Counted from the stretch's first letter, positions 15,432 through 24,270 are shown. The stretch is 64,000 nt of DNA from Proteiniclasticum aestuarii (GCF_017368455.1 NZ_JAFNJU010000005.1:124001-188000); one strand, 5' to 3'. Numbers and translations: made by a program. The notes: generated by a model from the sequence alone, not told the origin.

Positions 15432-16190
15432 ATGCAGAAGTCGTTCAATTCCTTCGAAGTCGTTGATGAGCAGATCATCATCAAAAGAATAGACAAATCG
15501 CTTCTGACCTATGGTGAGATCAGGATTCCCAACTACCTGAGAGACTTCTTCCATTTTCATGAGATGGAAAAGCATGACCGATGGGACATCACCATCCATT
15601 ACAACAAGACCGAATTTTATGGTGTACTGTATCTGGATGATTACAAGAGGCTCAGGGGAAAGCTCAGGTGGGGCAAAGACCTCACAAGAGAGCTGAGCAA
15701 CGTCACTGCCAAGTATGTATTTGAGAGCTATGGCTATGAAATCAGGGAAGAGAGCACGCCGCTTTTAAGGCTGGAAAAGATCGACAGGAAAACCTTCAAT
15801 GCCGACATCATCTTTCCGGAAGATGTGGAAAGAGATGCCAGGGAGTACATGCTTCATGCGGATAAGTTCATCTACGGCGTGAAAGCCAGATTCGAAAACG
15901 ATCCGGACATCCGAATGAAGGTGCTTAAGCTGAAAGGCATGAGCTGCGCCATCTGCGGATTCAATTATGAAAATTACTATGGAGATGTGGCCAGAGGATA
16001 TATCCAGATTCATCACATCATACGGGATGAAAACCATATGGAGGAATATGACATCGAGAAAGACTTCATACCCATCTGTGAGAACTGTCATGGCATCCTC
16101 CACAGAAACAAGGAGAATAATCTCTCAGTGTCCGAACTGAAGCAGATCATCAAGCTCAGACACGAACTGAGAAAAACAGAGAAAGAGTAA
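15432..16190 (+). CDS. HNH endonuclease with uncharacterised N-terminal domain
   Basis: 252 residues. The C-terminal zinc-type HNH nuclease has Cys172 and Cys175 (SCAICG), the catalytic pair His194-His195 (IQIHHI), and Cys216, Cys219 and His220 (ICENCH), the arrangement of McrA-like restriction endonucleases. The linker RFENDPDIRMKVLKLKGMSC is also typical of that group. The first about 150 residues form an unrecognised domain that could read modified DNA or another target. There is no methyltransferase, helicase or toxin partner next to it, so it is either a lone modification-dependent nuclease or a housekeeping HNH protein. Ribosome site AAAGGTGG precedes the ATG. Confidence 0.8.
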   Translation: MQKSFNSFEVVDEQIIIKRIDKSLLTYGEIRIPNYLRDFFHFHEMEKHDRWDITIHYNKTEFYGVLYLDDYKRLRGKLRWGKDLTRELSNVTAKYVFESYGYEIREESTPLLRLEKIDRKTFNADIIFPEDVERDAREYMLHADKFIYGVKARFENDPDIRMKVLKLKGMSCAICGFNYENYYGDVARGYIQIHHIIRDENHMEEYDIEKDFIPICENCHGILHRNKENNLSVSELKQIIKLRHELRKTEKE

Positions 16191-16307
16191 GGGATATCAG
16201 TTTTTATGATAGGACCTTGCTCTTTTTGTCATTCTGCCCTTTTGTGTAAAGGATTTCTTAATAAACAGTCAAATTCTTCGGGAGAGGTTTTATAACTTTT
16301 CCCTGTC

Positions 16308-16316
16308 TGCTATAAT
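16308..16316 (+). promoter_or_regulatory. Extended -10 promoter of the kbl-tdh operon
   Basis: TGCTATAAT at 16308-16316 is an extended -10 element. The -35 region is weak (TTTTAT), as is usual for such promoters. Confidence 0.6.
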
Positions 16317-16375
16317 AAAGTATATGGACAAATAGAACTATTTGTAAATACACGAAGAACACAGGAGGTTATGAA

Positions 16376-17563
16376 ATGAGTAAACTACTGGAGAGATTCC
16401 TGACAGAAAATCTGGATGACCTGAAGAAAAAGGGACTCTATAATGAAATTGACGTATTAGAAGGAAGTAACGGACCAAAGATCAAGATAAATGGAAGAGA
16501 GCTGATCAATCTTTCCTCCAACAACTATCTGGGGCTTGCAGGCAATGAAAGACTGAAGAAAGCCGCCAAGGATGCCACGGACAAATATGGAGTGGGTGCC
16601 GGCGCTGTTCGAACCATCAACGGAACCATGGACATCCATGTGGAGCTGGAGGAGAAGATCGCGAAGTTCAAGGGAACGGAAGCGGCCATCGCCTTCCAGT
16701 CCGGATTCAACTGCAACATGGGGGCCATCTCCGCTGTCATGACCAAGAAGGATGCGATTCTTTCGGATGAACTGAATCATGCTTCCATCATTGACGGATG
16801 CAGATTATCCGGTGCGAAGATCATCCGCGTGAAGCATCAGGATATGGATGACTTAAGAGCAAAGGGAAAAGAGGCCATAGAATCCGGTCTGTATGAAAAG
16901 ATCATGTACATCAGTGACGGTGTCTTTTCCATGGATGGAGACGTGGCGAACATCGACGGAATCGTGGAAGTCTGCAAGGAACTGGATCTCATTTCCTATA
17001 TAGACGATGCGCATGGTTCAGGTGTCATGGGCAAAGGAGCAGGTACCGTGAAGCACTTCGGTCATGCCAAGGACATCGATTTCCAGATGGGCACACTGTC
17101 AAAGGCCATCGGTGTAGTAGGCGGATATGTGGCAGGAACGAAGGATCTCATCGACTGGCTGAAAGTCAGAGCCAGACCTTTCCTTTTCTCCACATCACTG
17201 ACCCCAGCCAATGCAGCTGCCTGCATTGAAGCCATCACCATCATGGAAGAAGATCCATCTCTTCATGAAAAGCTCTGGGAAAACGGAAGGTTCCTGAAAG
17301 AAGAGCTGAAGAATCTGGGATTTGACATCGGACATTCAGAAACACCGATCACGCCAGTGATCATTGGGGATGAAAACCTCACTCAGAAGTTCTCGAAGAG
17401 ACTGAATGAAGAAGGCGTCTACGCGAAATCCATCGTATTCCCTACAGTGCCACTAGGTACAGGAAGGGTGAGAAACATGCCGACTGCTGAGCATACAAGA
17501 GAGATGCTCATGGAAGCAGTAAGAATCTATGAAAAAGTCGGAAAAGAATTAGGTGTAATTTAA
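16376..17563 (+). CDS. kbl: Glycine C-acetyltransferase (2-amino-3-ketobutyrate CoA ligase)
   Basis: PLP enzyme of the alpha-oxoamine synthase family that splits 2-amino-3-oxobutyrate with CoA into glycine and acetyl-CoA, the second step of threonine breakdown. 395 residues, normal for Kbl. Visible family features are the N-terminal [27 protein letters not shown], the PLP-phosphate region [10 protein letters not shown] and the Schiff-base Lys in [13 protein letters not shown]. Strong ribosome site ACAGGAGG. It lies 12 bases before tdh, which makes its substrate, so the pair forms the complete threonine-to-glycine route. Confidence 0.95.
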   Translation: MSKLLERFLTENLDDLKKKGLYNEIDVLEGSNGPKIKINGRELINLSSNNYLGLAGNERLKKAAKDATDKYGVGAGAVRTINGTMDIHVELEEKIAKFKGTEAAIAFQSGFNCNMGAISAVMTKKDAILSDELNHASIIDGCRLSGAKIIRVKHQDMDDLRAKGKEAIESGLYEKIMYISDGVFSMDGDVANIDGIVEVCKELDLISYIDDAHGSGVMGKGAGTVKHFGHAKDIDFQMGTLSKAIGVVGGYVAGTKDLIDWLKVRARPFLFSTSLTPANAAACIEAITIMEEDPSLHEKLWENGRFLKEELKNLGFDIGHSETPITPVIIGDENLTQKFSKRLNEEGVYAKSIVFPTVPLGTGRVRNMPTAEHTREMLMEAVRIYEKVGKELGVI

Positions 17564-17575
17564 GGGAGACAGAGC

Positions 17576-18538
17576 ATGAAGAAAATACTCATCACAGGAG
17601 CCATGGGACAGCTTGGATCAGAGCTGACCACCATATTAAGAGAGCAGTATGGCGTGGATAACGTCATCGGAACAGACATAAGAAGACCGGATGAAGATTC
17701 ACCGCTGCTGGCGGGGCCATTTGAAATACTGAATGTGCTGGACGCCCAGAATATGGCGGACATCGTCAAGAAGGAAAAGGTGGATACCATCATTCATCTG
17801 GCAGCGCTCTTATCAGCCACCGCTGAAGCCAACCCGCAGCTTGCCTGGAACATCAATATGGGCGGTCTTGTCAACGCACTGGAAGTGGCTCGTGAAAACA
17901 ATACACAGTTCTTCACGCCAAGCAGCATAGGAGCCTTCGGACCGAGTACACCAAAGGTTGCAACGCCTCAGGATACCATTCAGAGACCGACCACCATCTA
18001 TGGCGTGACCAAGGTATCCGGAGAACTTCTCTGTGACTACTACTTCCAGAAATTCGGTCTGGATACCAGAGGTGTCAGATTCCCTGGCCTCATCGGATAT
18101 GTGACGCCTCCTGGTGGCGGAACCACAGACTATGCGGTGGACATCTACTATGATGCCCTGAAGAAGGGATCCTATGAATCCTACATCGATAAAGGTACCT
18201 TCATGGACATGATGTACATGCCCGATGCGCTGGATGCCATCATCCAGCTGATGGAAGCGGATCCATCGAAACTGATCCACAGAAACGCATTCAATATTTC
18301 CGCCATGTCCTTCGATCCTGAGATGATCGCAGGGGAAATCCGTAAGCATATCAAGGACTTCAAGATGACCTACAAGGTGGATCCTGTAAGACAGGGTATT
18401 GCGGACAACTGGCCAGACAGCATCGACTATTCGGCTGCCATCGAGGAGTGGGGATTCAAGACCAGATACAATCTGGAAACCATGACGATCGACATGCTGG
18501 AGAAGCTGAGAGTGAAGCTTAGCATCACTGACAGATAA
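17576..18538 (+). CDS. tdh: L-threonine 3-dehydrogenase, short-chain/epimerase type
   Basis: 320-residue NAD-dependent enzyme of the extended short-chain dehydrogenase family, oxidising threonine to 2-amino-3-oxobutyrate. The N-terminal Rossmann motif is ITGAMGQLGSEL, the active-site pair is in YGVTK, and the segment RFPGLIGYVTPPGGGTTDYA is diagnostic for the epimerase-like TDH rather than the zinc enzyme of E. coli. Its unstable product would pass to Kbl encoded just upstream. The next gene, an ACT-domain protein, follows after 28 bases. Confidence 0.93.
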   Translation: MKKILITGAMGQLGSELTTILREQYGVDNVIGTDIRRPDEDSPLLAGPFEILNVLDAQNMADIVKKEKVDTIIHLAALLSATAEANPQLAWNINMGGLVNALEVARENNTQFFTPSSIGAFGPSTPKVATPQDTIQRPTTIYGVTKVSGELLCDYYFQKFGLDTRGVRFPGLIGYVTPPGGGTTDYAVDIYYDALKKGSYESYIDKGTFMDMMYMPDALDAIIQLMEADPSKLIHRNAFNISAMSFDPEMIAGEIRKHIKDFKMTYKVDPVRQGIADNWPDSIDYSAAIEEWGFKTRYNLETMTIDMLEKLRVKLSITDR

Positions 18539-18566
18539 TGAAAAATGTGAAGAAGAAGGTGATTTA

Positions 18567-19004
18567 ATGGACGATGAACTGTATATTGTAAACAGCAGGA
18601 TCCTCCCTGAGATTTTCTCCAAGGTGCTGGAAGTCAAAACACTGATTCATACGGGAAAGGTCAAGGATATCAGTGAGGGTGTAAAAGCGGTGGGCATCTC
18701 CAGAAGCGCTTATTATAAGTACAAGGACCATGTGTTTCTGCTTTCGGAAGGGAGCAAGGGGAGAAAAGCCACATTTTCCTTCCTCATCAGTCATGAAGCA
18801 GGGGTGCTTTCGAGAATTCTTGAAAAGCTGAGAGAGGCGAAAGCTAACATAATTACCATCAATCAGGATATTCCGATCAACAATGCGGCGAGTGTCAACC
18901 TCACCATCGATACTTCGGAAATGGGCATGAGCGTGAAGGAACTTCTGGACAGTTTTGATCAGGAGGAATACATCATCAATGTTCAGCTGGTGGCTGTGGA
19001 ATAG
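18567..19004 (+). CDS. ACT-domain protein of the PheB/UPF0735 family
   Basis: 145 residues. The first half is helical with a helix-turn-helix-like segment (GVKAVGISRSAYYKYKDHVF); the second is an ACT domain (about 75-145, ATFSFLISHEAGVLSRILEKL), a fold that binds amino acids. It matches PheB-like proteins, which in Bacillus lie next to pheA. Here it follows kbl and tdh, so it may regulate threonine/glycine metabolism by sensing one of these amino acids; this is inference from position. Ribosome site GAAGGTGA precedes the ATG. A strong terminator follows. Confidence 0.85.
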   Translation: MDDELYIVNSRILPEIFSKVLEVKTLIHTGKVKDISEGVKAVGISRSAYYKYKDHVFLLSEGSKGRKATFSFLISHEAGVLSRILEKLREAKANIITINQDIPINNAASVNLTIDTSEMGMSVKELLDSFDQEEYIINVQLVAVE

Positions 19005-19056
19005 ATTAAAAAAGTTCCTGGAAATCGAGTAAGGAATGTACTTGGATATATAGCAT

Positions 19057-19103
19057 AATAGAAGATACCGGCTTTCATCTTTTGAAAGCCGGTATCTTCT
19101 ATT
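19057..19103. terminator. Long bidirectional terminator
   Basis: A 21-bp perfect stem (19057-19077 with 19083-19103) around a 5-nt loop. It lies between the converging ACT-protein and folate-transporter genes. T tracts are short on both sides. Confidence 0.8.
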
Positions 19104-19150
19104 AAGATTCTTTACTGTATATGCTCTGGCATTTTCCTGCACAGGTTTGT

Positions 19151-19702
19151 CTAACCCAGCGTCTTCATTCTCTCCCGGAGCCTTTCCACCAGCTTCAGGA
19201 CCATGAAAAGAAGGGAAGTGTAGACGGGAAACTCGATGAGGTTCTTGACCACTCTTGCACCAAGAAGCGCAATGAAGGCATCGCCGTACATCATGCTCAG
19301 CCAGAGGGTGGTCAGTCCCAGATTGATCACCACCGTGATCAGGAGGGAGCTTAGAATGACGCTCATGAAGGTGAGTTTCTTTCTGTAGAAGAAGAACCCG
19401 AAGAACATGCCTATGAGGATGGCGTTCAGGGTGAAGCCTGGGAAAAAGAATCCGTGGGGACGGACGATGTAGCCCAGAATATCACTGATGAATCCGATGA
19501 TGGCCCCTACGAAAGGGCCGAACAGCATACCGCCTGCGGCGATGGGCAGAGATGCGAAGCTGATCTGAAGGGTTGGTCCCAGTGGAACCTTGAACAGAGA
19601 CAGCACAACGCTGATGGCGATGAACATGCCGCCCAGAGCGATGACTCTGGTTTTTTTCATCTCCTGTGCGGACAACTTGAATAAACTTATCATTTTTTCC
19701 AT
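19151..19702 (-). CDS. folT: ECF transporter S-component, folate type
   Basis: 183-residue, six-helix substrate-binding subunit of an energy-coupling-factor vitamin importer. The segments ALGGMFIAISVVLSLFKV, AGGMLFGPFVGAIIGFISD and VRPHGFFFPGFTLNAILIG are those of the FolT group. The assignment is strongly supported by a tetrahydrofolate riboswitch in its leader. It needs the shared ECF ATPase/T-component module, which is not in this window. Ribosome site GGGAGGT precedes the ATG at 19702. It is transcribed alone and converges on the kbl operon. Confidence 0.9.
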   Translation of the reverse strand: MEKMISLFKLSAQEMKKTRVIALGGMFIAISVVLSLFKVPLGPTLQISFASLPIAAGGMLFGPFVGAIIGFISDILGYIVRPHGFFFPGFTLNAILIGMFFGFFFYRKKLTFMSVILSSLLITVVINLGLTTLWLSMMYGDAFIALLGARVVKNLIEFPVYTSLLFMVLKLVERLRERMKTLG

Positions 19703-19761
19703 AAAAAATGACCTCCCTTATTGGTGAATGAACCACACAAAGAGAAGACTCTTCTGTGGCA

Positions 19762-19856
19762 ACGGAATGCGGAATAAACACCGTAAACCTCCATGGGTTT
19801 TTCGTCCAGCGGCAACTTCCCGTCCTACTGGCACTTCACGCGGTTATTCCTACTTT
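19762..19856 (-). ncRNA. Tetrahydrofolate (THF) riboswitch
   Basis: Read on the minus strand, the leader contains AGGAATAACCGCGTGAAGTG, then GGGAAGTTGCC, ACGAA and, at the end, the closing strand ATTCCGCATTCC that pairs back with the start. These are the conserved blocks of the THF-I riboswitch that controls folT genes in Firmicutes. A second hairpin (about 19731-19760) follows between aptamer and ribosome site and is probably the expression platform. High folate should lower expression. Confidence 0.85.
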
Positions 19857-19866
19857 GCCTAGTTCT

Positions 19867-19895
19867 ATTGTAAACAATGGAAATGAACTTTTCAA
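19867..19895 (-). promoter_or_regulatory. Sigma-A promoter of the folate transporter leader
   Basis: Minus strand: -35 TTGAAA (19895-19890), 17-nt spacer, -10 TACAAT (19872-19867), starting transcription just before the riboswitch. Confidence 0.75.
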
Positions 19896-20109
19896 CGGGG
19901 CCAGAAAATATACGGATTCTGAGATGGATTTCATGCTCTGAAAGCAATTTGTTTTTCAGAAGGGGTATATTTCTTCTATTTCATCATGAAGGGCAGGATT
20001 ACAGAACCTTTTCATGAAGTGCAGAAAATATCGTCTTGCCTGTTAAGCCTTCTCATATAGTATGTTACAATCAAGAAAGAGACTGAAAATATCCCTGAGG
20101 AGGAATAGA

Positions 20110-21351
20110 ATGAAAGATTTTCATGTAAGCAGAAGAAACAGAATCGGTGAAATGATGAAAGACAATTCCATGCTTCTTCTTTTTGCCGGGCAGGCACCGA
20201 AGAAGACGGCAGATGAAGCCTATAAGTTCACACCGAACCGGAATTTCTACTATATGACAGGAATTGATGAGGAACATGTGATTCTTGCTGTGAAGAAGCA
20301 GGAAGGAAAGATCACAGAGAGCCTTTTCATCAAAAGGAGAGATCCTGTGATGGTGAAATGGGTTGGAGAAACCATTTCCGAAGAGAAAGCCAAGGAAGTA
20401 TCCGGCGTAGAGGATATCAGGTTCTTAGACACCTTCGAAGGATTCCTGAACCTGGCCATCGCCAAGGAGGATCTCTGCAGAATCTATCTGGATCTGGAGA
20501 AGGACAGCTACGATTCCCTGGACACCAGAGGAGTGGCTTTCGCCAAAGAAATTTTAGCGAAGTATCCACAGGTGAAGGTGAAGAATATCTATAATGAGAT
20601 CTGCAGCCTGCGTGTCATCAAATCCAAGGAAGAGGTGGATAAGATCAGAAAGGCCATCGAAATCACCGGGGAAGGCATCCTGAATCTCATGAAGCATGCG
20701 AAGGCCGGTATGAAGGAAAACGAGATGGAAGCCTATTTCGATTTCACTGTGAAGTCCCGTGGAGGAAAGGATTTCGCCTTCACCACCATCTGTGCCGGTG
20801 GTCATAACGCCACGGTGCTGCACTATGTGGCCAACAACCAGGAAGTGAAGGAAAATGAGATGGTGCTTCTGGACCTGGGTGCCCAGTATGAATATTACCA
20901 TGGAGATATTTCCAGAACCTTCCCTGTGAGCGGAAAGTTCACCGAAAGGCAGAGAATCTTCTACGAGCTTGTTCTGAAGGCCCATGATGAAGTGCTGAAG
21001 ATGCTAAGGCCTGGGGTTCCCTACAGCAAAATCAACGAACTGGTCCATGAGATCTATGCCAGGGAGCTGAAAGTGCTGGGACTCATAGAGAAGGATGAGG
21101 AAGTCAGAAAGTACTACTATCATAACACTTCCCATTATCTGGGTCTGGATACCCATGATGTGGGCAAGCGTGATGTGATTCTGGAAGAAGGCATGGTCAT
21201 CACGGTGGAACCTGGACTCTATATAGAGGAAGAGAGCATCGGAATCAGACTGGAAAATGATATTCTCATCACCAAGGACGGCTGTGAGAATCTGTCCAAG
21301 GACATCATGATCACACCCGATGAAGTGGAGGAGTTCCTGGCCAAGAGATAG
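20110..21351 (+). CDS. Xaa-Pro aminopeptidase (M24B)
   Basis: About 413 residues. An aminopeptidase-P N-terminal domain (1-150, FTPNRNFYYMTGIDEEHVIL) is followed by a pita-bread catalytic domain with the metal-binding residues in LLDLGAQYEYYHGDISRTFP, HNTSHYLGLDTHD, VITVEPGLY and IGIRLENDIL. It removes N-terminal residues preceding proline from peptides in the cytoplasm, using two metal ions (usually Mn2+). Ribosome site GAGGAGG at 20097-20104 fits the ATG at 20110; the frame is open upstream to 20062 but without a suitable site. Monocistronic, with a terminator behind. Confidence 0.93.
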   Translation: MKDFHVSRRNRIGEMMKDNSMLLLFAGQAPKKTADEAYKFTPNRNFYYMTGIDEEHVILAVKKQEGKITESLFIKRRDPVMVKWVGETISEEKAKEVSGVEDIRFLDTFEGFLNLAIAKEDLCRIYLDLEKDSYDSLDTRGVAFAKEILAKYPQVKVKNIYNEICSLRVIKSKEEVDKIRKAIEITGEGILNLMKHAKAGMKENEMEAYFDFTVKSRGGKDFAFTTICAGGHNATVLHYVANNQEVKENEMVLLDLGAQYEYYHGDISRTFPVSGKFTERQRIFYELVLKAHDEVLKMLRPGVPYSKINELVHEIYARELKVLGLIEKDEEVRKYYYHNTSHYLGLDTHDVGKRDVILEEGMVITVEPGLYIEEESIGIRLENDILITKDGCENLSKDIMITPDEVEEFLAKR

Positions 21352-21374
21352 AAGAAGAATCACAGAAAATGAAA

Positions 21375-21425
21375 CAGCAGAGATTGCCCATGCTGATGCA
21401 GGGGAGATCTCTGCTGCTTTTTTAT
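21375..21425 (+). terminator. Terminator of the aminopeptidase gene
   Basis: CAGCAGAGAT near 21377 pairs with ATCTCTGCTG near 21407, followed by CTTTTTTA. Confidence 0.75.
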
Positions 21426-21451
21426 TGAGGCTGTCTGTCGAATAGAAGGCA

Positions 21452-21487
21452 TGAAAAAAGACTTCATTTTAAAAATGAAGTCTTTCT
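21452..21487 (-). terminator. Terminator of tRNA-Leu
   Basis: Minus strand: AAAGACTTCATTTT / AAAATGAAGTCTTT hairpin followed by TTTC, starting 5 nt after the tRNA CCA end. Confidence 0.8.
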
Positions 21488-21491
21488 CTGC

Positions 21492-21578
21492 TGGTGCAGA
21501 TAACAGGAGTTGAACCTGCACGAGGTTGCCCCCACTAGCACCTGAAGCTAGCGCGTCTGCCAATTCCGCCATATCTGC
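21492..21578 (-). tRNA. tRNA-Leu(CAG)
   Basis: 87 nt including an encoded CCA. The 7-bp acceptor stem pairs GCAGATA with TATCTGC. The anticodon stem CTAGC/GCTAG encloses loop TTCAGGT, anticodon CAG. The long variable arm (TGGGGGCAACCTCG) is typical of class II tRNA-Leu. Confidence 0.95.
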
Positions 21579-21594
21579 ATAAGTCAACTATTAC

Positions 21595-21623
21595 ATAATA
21601 CAACTTTATAAGAGATTTTTCAA
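21595..21623 (-). promoter_or_regulatory. Promoter of tRNA-Leu
   Basis: Minus strand: -35 TTGAAA (21623-21618), 17-nt spacer, -10 TATTAT (21600-21595), 16 nt before the tRNA. Confidence 0.7.
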
Positions 21624-21737
21624 CTACTTCTTATAAAAAATATTATAAAAATCATGAGGACTTCAAACTGCTCTCTTTCATCAGTTCAGGACCATGCTAT
21701 GAAGTGATTGAGCATGAAGAAATATGAAGATATTTCC

Positions 21738-21781
21738 TAAAAAAGAAACCCGGATACCACATGCATGGTTCTGGATTTCTT
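21738..21781 (-). terminator. Possible terminator of tRNA-Ala
   Basis: Minus strand: imperfect stem (GAAATCCAGAACCA with TGGTATCCGGGTTTC) followed by TTTTTTA. Confidence 0.5.
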
Positions 21782-21791
21782 CAAGATCGTA

Positions 21792-21867
21792 TGGTGGAGA
21801 CGATGGGACTCGAACCCACGACTTCCACACTGCCAGTGTGGCACTCTCCCAGCTGAGCTACGCCCCC
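21792..21867 (-). tRNA. tRNA-Ala(GGC)
   Basis: 76 nt with encoded CCA. Anticodon stem CCACA/TGTGG encloses loop CTGGCAG, anticodon GGC. The acceptor stem has the G3-U70 pair that marks tRNA-Ala. A candidate promoter lies upstream on the minus strand (TGGATA-17-TATAAT, 21907-21879). Confidence 0.95.
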
Positions 21868-22002
21868 GTACAAAGACTATTATAGTACAGGAAGGATCAA
21901 ATATCCATAGGTTTTTACGATAAATAAAGTGAGGAGGGGGTTTCAACTGAAATTTTGGAAAATCTCTGAAAAATCTCTGGGGCTGAAACCTGAAGAGATG
22001 CA

Positions 22003-22031
22003 TTGCATATTCCCTGATTCTTTGCTAGAAT
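22003..22031 (+). promoter_or_regulatory. Promoter of the T-box-metG unit
   Basis: -35 TTGCAT (22003-22008), 17-nt spacer, -10 TAGAAT (22026-22031). Confidence 0.75.
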
Positions 22032-22039
22032 GAAATACG

Positions 22040-22306
22040 ATATAACTGAAGGACGAAGAAGAGAAGAGTACGGGATGGAATCCTTTTAGAGAGCCTACGC
22101 ATGGTGAAAGAGAGGCAGGAAAGAAGTTTCGGAAGATGGCCTTGGAGTCCTGCATCTGAATAGCTTAAGATGCACGGTTGCCACCGTTACATGGCTTAGG
22201 TGATCACGTCACCTTATAAGGCATTCCTGCGCGAGGAGGATGCGAACTAGAGTGGTAACACGTTTTGAATGCGTCTCTATGGCTTACAGCCATAGAGATT
22301 TTTTAT
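22040..22306 (+). ncRNA. T-box leader of metG
   Basis: Tandem parts in the usual order: E-loop-like AGAGTA near 22065, apical loop around 22085-22118, a likely Met specifier ATG at 22135-22137, and the T-box sequence GAACTAGAGTGGTAACACG (22244-22262). A terminator follows (TCTCTATGGC with GCCATAGAGA, 22274-22298, then TTTTTT). Uncharged tRNA-Met should bind and favour read-through into metG. The T-box differs somewhat from the AGGGTGGNACCGCG consensus. The specifier call is inference. Confidence 0.8.
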
Positions 22307-22327
22307 ATTATAGGAGGGAAATCAAGA

Positions 22328-24247
22328 ATGAGTAAAACTTATTACATCACCACCCCGATCTACTACCCATCCGCAAATCTTCATATCGGGAATACCTACA
22401 CCACCGTTGCGGCGGATGCACTGGCAAGATACAAAAGAAAAGACGGCTATGACGTGATGTTTCTTACAGGAAGCGATGAACACGGACAGAAGATCCAGAG
22501 GCTGGCAGAAGAAAAAGGCGTAACGCCGAAGGCCTATGTGGATCATATTGTTGCGGGCATCAAGGACCTGTGGAAGCTCATGGACATCAGCTATGATAAA
22601 TTCATCAGAACCACAGATGATTACCATATCAAAGCGGTACAGGATATCTTCAAGAAGCTCTATGACCAGGGAGACATCTACAAGAGTGTCTATGAAGGAT
22701 GGTACTGCACACCGGATGAATCCTTCTGGACCGATTCCCAGCTGGTGGACGGCAAATGTCCGGACTGCGGAAGAGCGGTGGAAAAAGCCAAGGAAGAAGC
22801 CTACTTCTTTAAAATGAGCAAGTATGCGGACAGACTCATTAGGCATATAGAAGACAATCCTCATTTCATCCAGCCTGAATCCAGAAAGAATGAAATGCTC
22901 AATAACTTCCTGAGACCAGGACTTACAGACCTTTGTGTCTCCAGAACCAGCTTCGACTGGGGCATTCCGGTGACCTTTGATGAGGGGCACGTGGTCTATG
23001 TTTGGATCGATGCGCTTTCCAACTACATCACCGCTCTGGGATATGGAAGTGAAGAGAATGATTTCTTCAAGAAGTACTGGCCAGCGGATGTGCATCTCAT
23101 CGGAAAGGACATCTTAAGATTCCATACCATCTACTGGCCCATCATGCTCATGGCACTGGACGTGGAGCTGCCTAAGCAGGTCTTCGGTCATGGATGGCTT
23201 CTGGTGGACGGAGGTAAAATGAGCAAGTCCAAAGGGAATGTGGTAGACCCTGTAGTTCTCGTGGACCACTTCGGTGTGGATGCAGTGAGATACTTCCTGC
23301 TGAGAGAAATTCCATTCGGCAGCGATGGTCTGTTCAACAACGAGACCTTCATCAAGAAGATCAATTCGGACCTGGCCAATGACCTGGGCAATCTTCTATC
23401 CCGTACCGTATCCATGGTGGACAAGTACTTCGAAGGGATCATACCGGAGAAGAAGATCGAGGGAGAGTTTGACGCGTCACTGATCTTCTTATGCGAGAAA
23501 ACGCCAAAGCTCGTATCCGATGCCATAGACGGGCTGAAGATTCCGGAAGCGCTCAGTCACATCTGGACCCTCATTGGTCGTGCGAACAAGTATATAGATG
23601 AAACAACACCCTGGATTCTTGCAAGAGACGAAGAGCAGAAGGAAAGACTGGGCGGCGTACTGTACAATCTCATCGAGTCTCTACGCATTGTGGCGGCCCT
23701 TGTGGAACCTTTCCTGCCAACCACCGCAGAGAAGATCCGCACGCAGATCAGTGCAGAAGACATCACCTTTGAAAGCACTGCATCCTTTGGCGCCACAAAG
23801 TCTGGTGTCAAGGTAAGCAAGGGAGAAATCATCTTCCCTAGAATCGATGTGGAAAAGAAGCTGGAGGAACTGGCTTCCCTACAGGAAGAAGTAAAGCCCA
23901 AGAAAGAAATCAAACCTCTGAAAGAGGAAATCACCATCGAGGACTTCGCAAAGCTGGATTTCAGAGTGGCCAAGGTTCTTGAATGCGAGCCTATGAAAGG
24001 CGCCAAGAAGCTACTGAAACTGAAAGTGGATCTGGGCAATGAAGTCAGACAGGTCATTTCAGGGATAGCAGAGTATTACGATCCTAAGGACATCATCGGA
24101 AAGAAAGTGATTCTGGTAGCCAACCTGAAGAGTGCGAAGCTGAGAGGGGAAGTCTCCCAGGGCATGATTCTTGCGGCAGCAACCAAGGACGCGCTGGCTC
24201 TTGTAGGGCTGGACCAGGATATGGAAGAAGGAACTGTAGTCAGCTAA
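22328..24247 (+). CDS. metG: Methionyl-tRNA synthetase
   Basis: About 639 residues; charges tRNA-Met. HIGH motif NLHIGNTY, zinc-region Cys residues (WYCTPDES and KCPDCG), KMSKS motif GGKMSKSKGNVV, anticodon-binding helices, and a C-terminal EMAP-type tRNA-binding domain (from about residue 535, LDFRVAKVLECEPMKGAKKL). The start is the ATG at 22328 after AGGAGGG; an in-frame ATG at 22265 lies inside the leader's T-box region. Controlled by the T-box upstream. It opens the block of genes collinear with the B. subtilis metS-tatD-yabE-rnmV-ksgA region. Confidence 0.96.
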   Translation: MSKTYYITTPIYYPSANLHIGNTYTTVAADALARYKRKDGYDVMFLTGSDEHGQKIQRLAEEKGVTPKAYVDHIVAGIKDLWKLMDISYDKFIRTTDDYHIKAVQDIFKKLYDQGDIYKSVYEGWYCTPDESFWTDSQLVDGKCPDCGRAVEKAKEEAYFFKMSKYADRLIRHIEDNPHFIQPESRKNEMLNNFLRPGLTDLCVSRTSFDWGIPVTFDEGHVVYVWIDALSNYITALGYGSEENDFFKKYWPADVHLIGKDILRFHTIYWPIMLMALDVELPKQVFGHGWLLVDGGKMSKSKGNVVDPVVLVDHFGVDAVRYFLLREIPFGSDGLFNNETFIKKINSDLANDLGNLLSRTVSMVDKYFEGIIPEKKIEGEFDASLIFLCEKTPKLVSDAIDGLKIPEALSHIWTLIGRANKYIDETTPWILARDEEQKERLGGVLYNLIESLRIVAALVEPFLPTTAEKIRTQISAEDITFESTASFGATKSGVKVSKGEIIFPRIDVEKKLEELASLQEEVKPKKEIKPLKEEITIEDFAKLDFRVAKVLECEPMKGAKKLLKLKVDLGNEVRQVISGIAEYYDPKDIIGKKVILVANLKSAKLRGEVSQGMILAAATKDALALVGLDQDMEEGTVVS

Positions 24248-24270
24248 AAGAAAGTAAATGATAGTAAATG

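Noticed and set aside
21360-21587. Protein-like frame over tRNA-Leu
   Set aside because: The frame (MAELADALAS...) is the well-known spurious translation of a tRNA gene.
21737-22003. Protein-like frame over tRNA-Ala
   Set aside because: It covers the tRNA (RGRSSAGRVPHWQ...), and no other evidence supports it.
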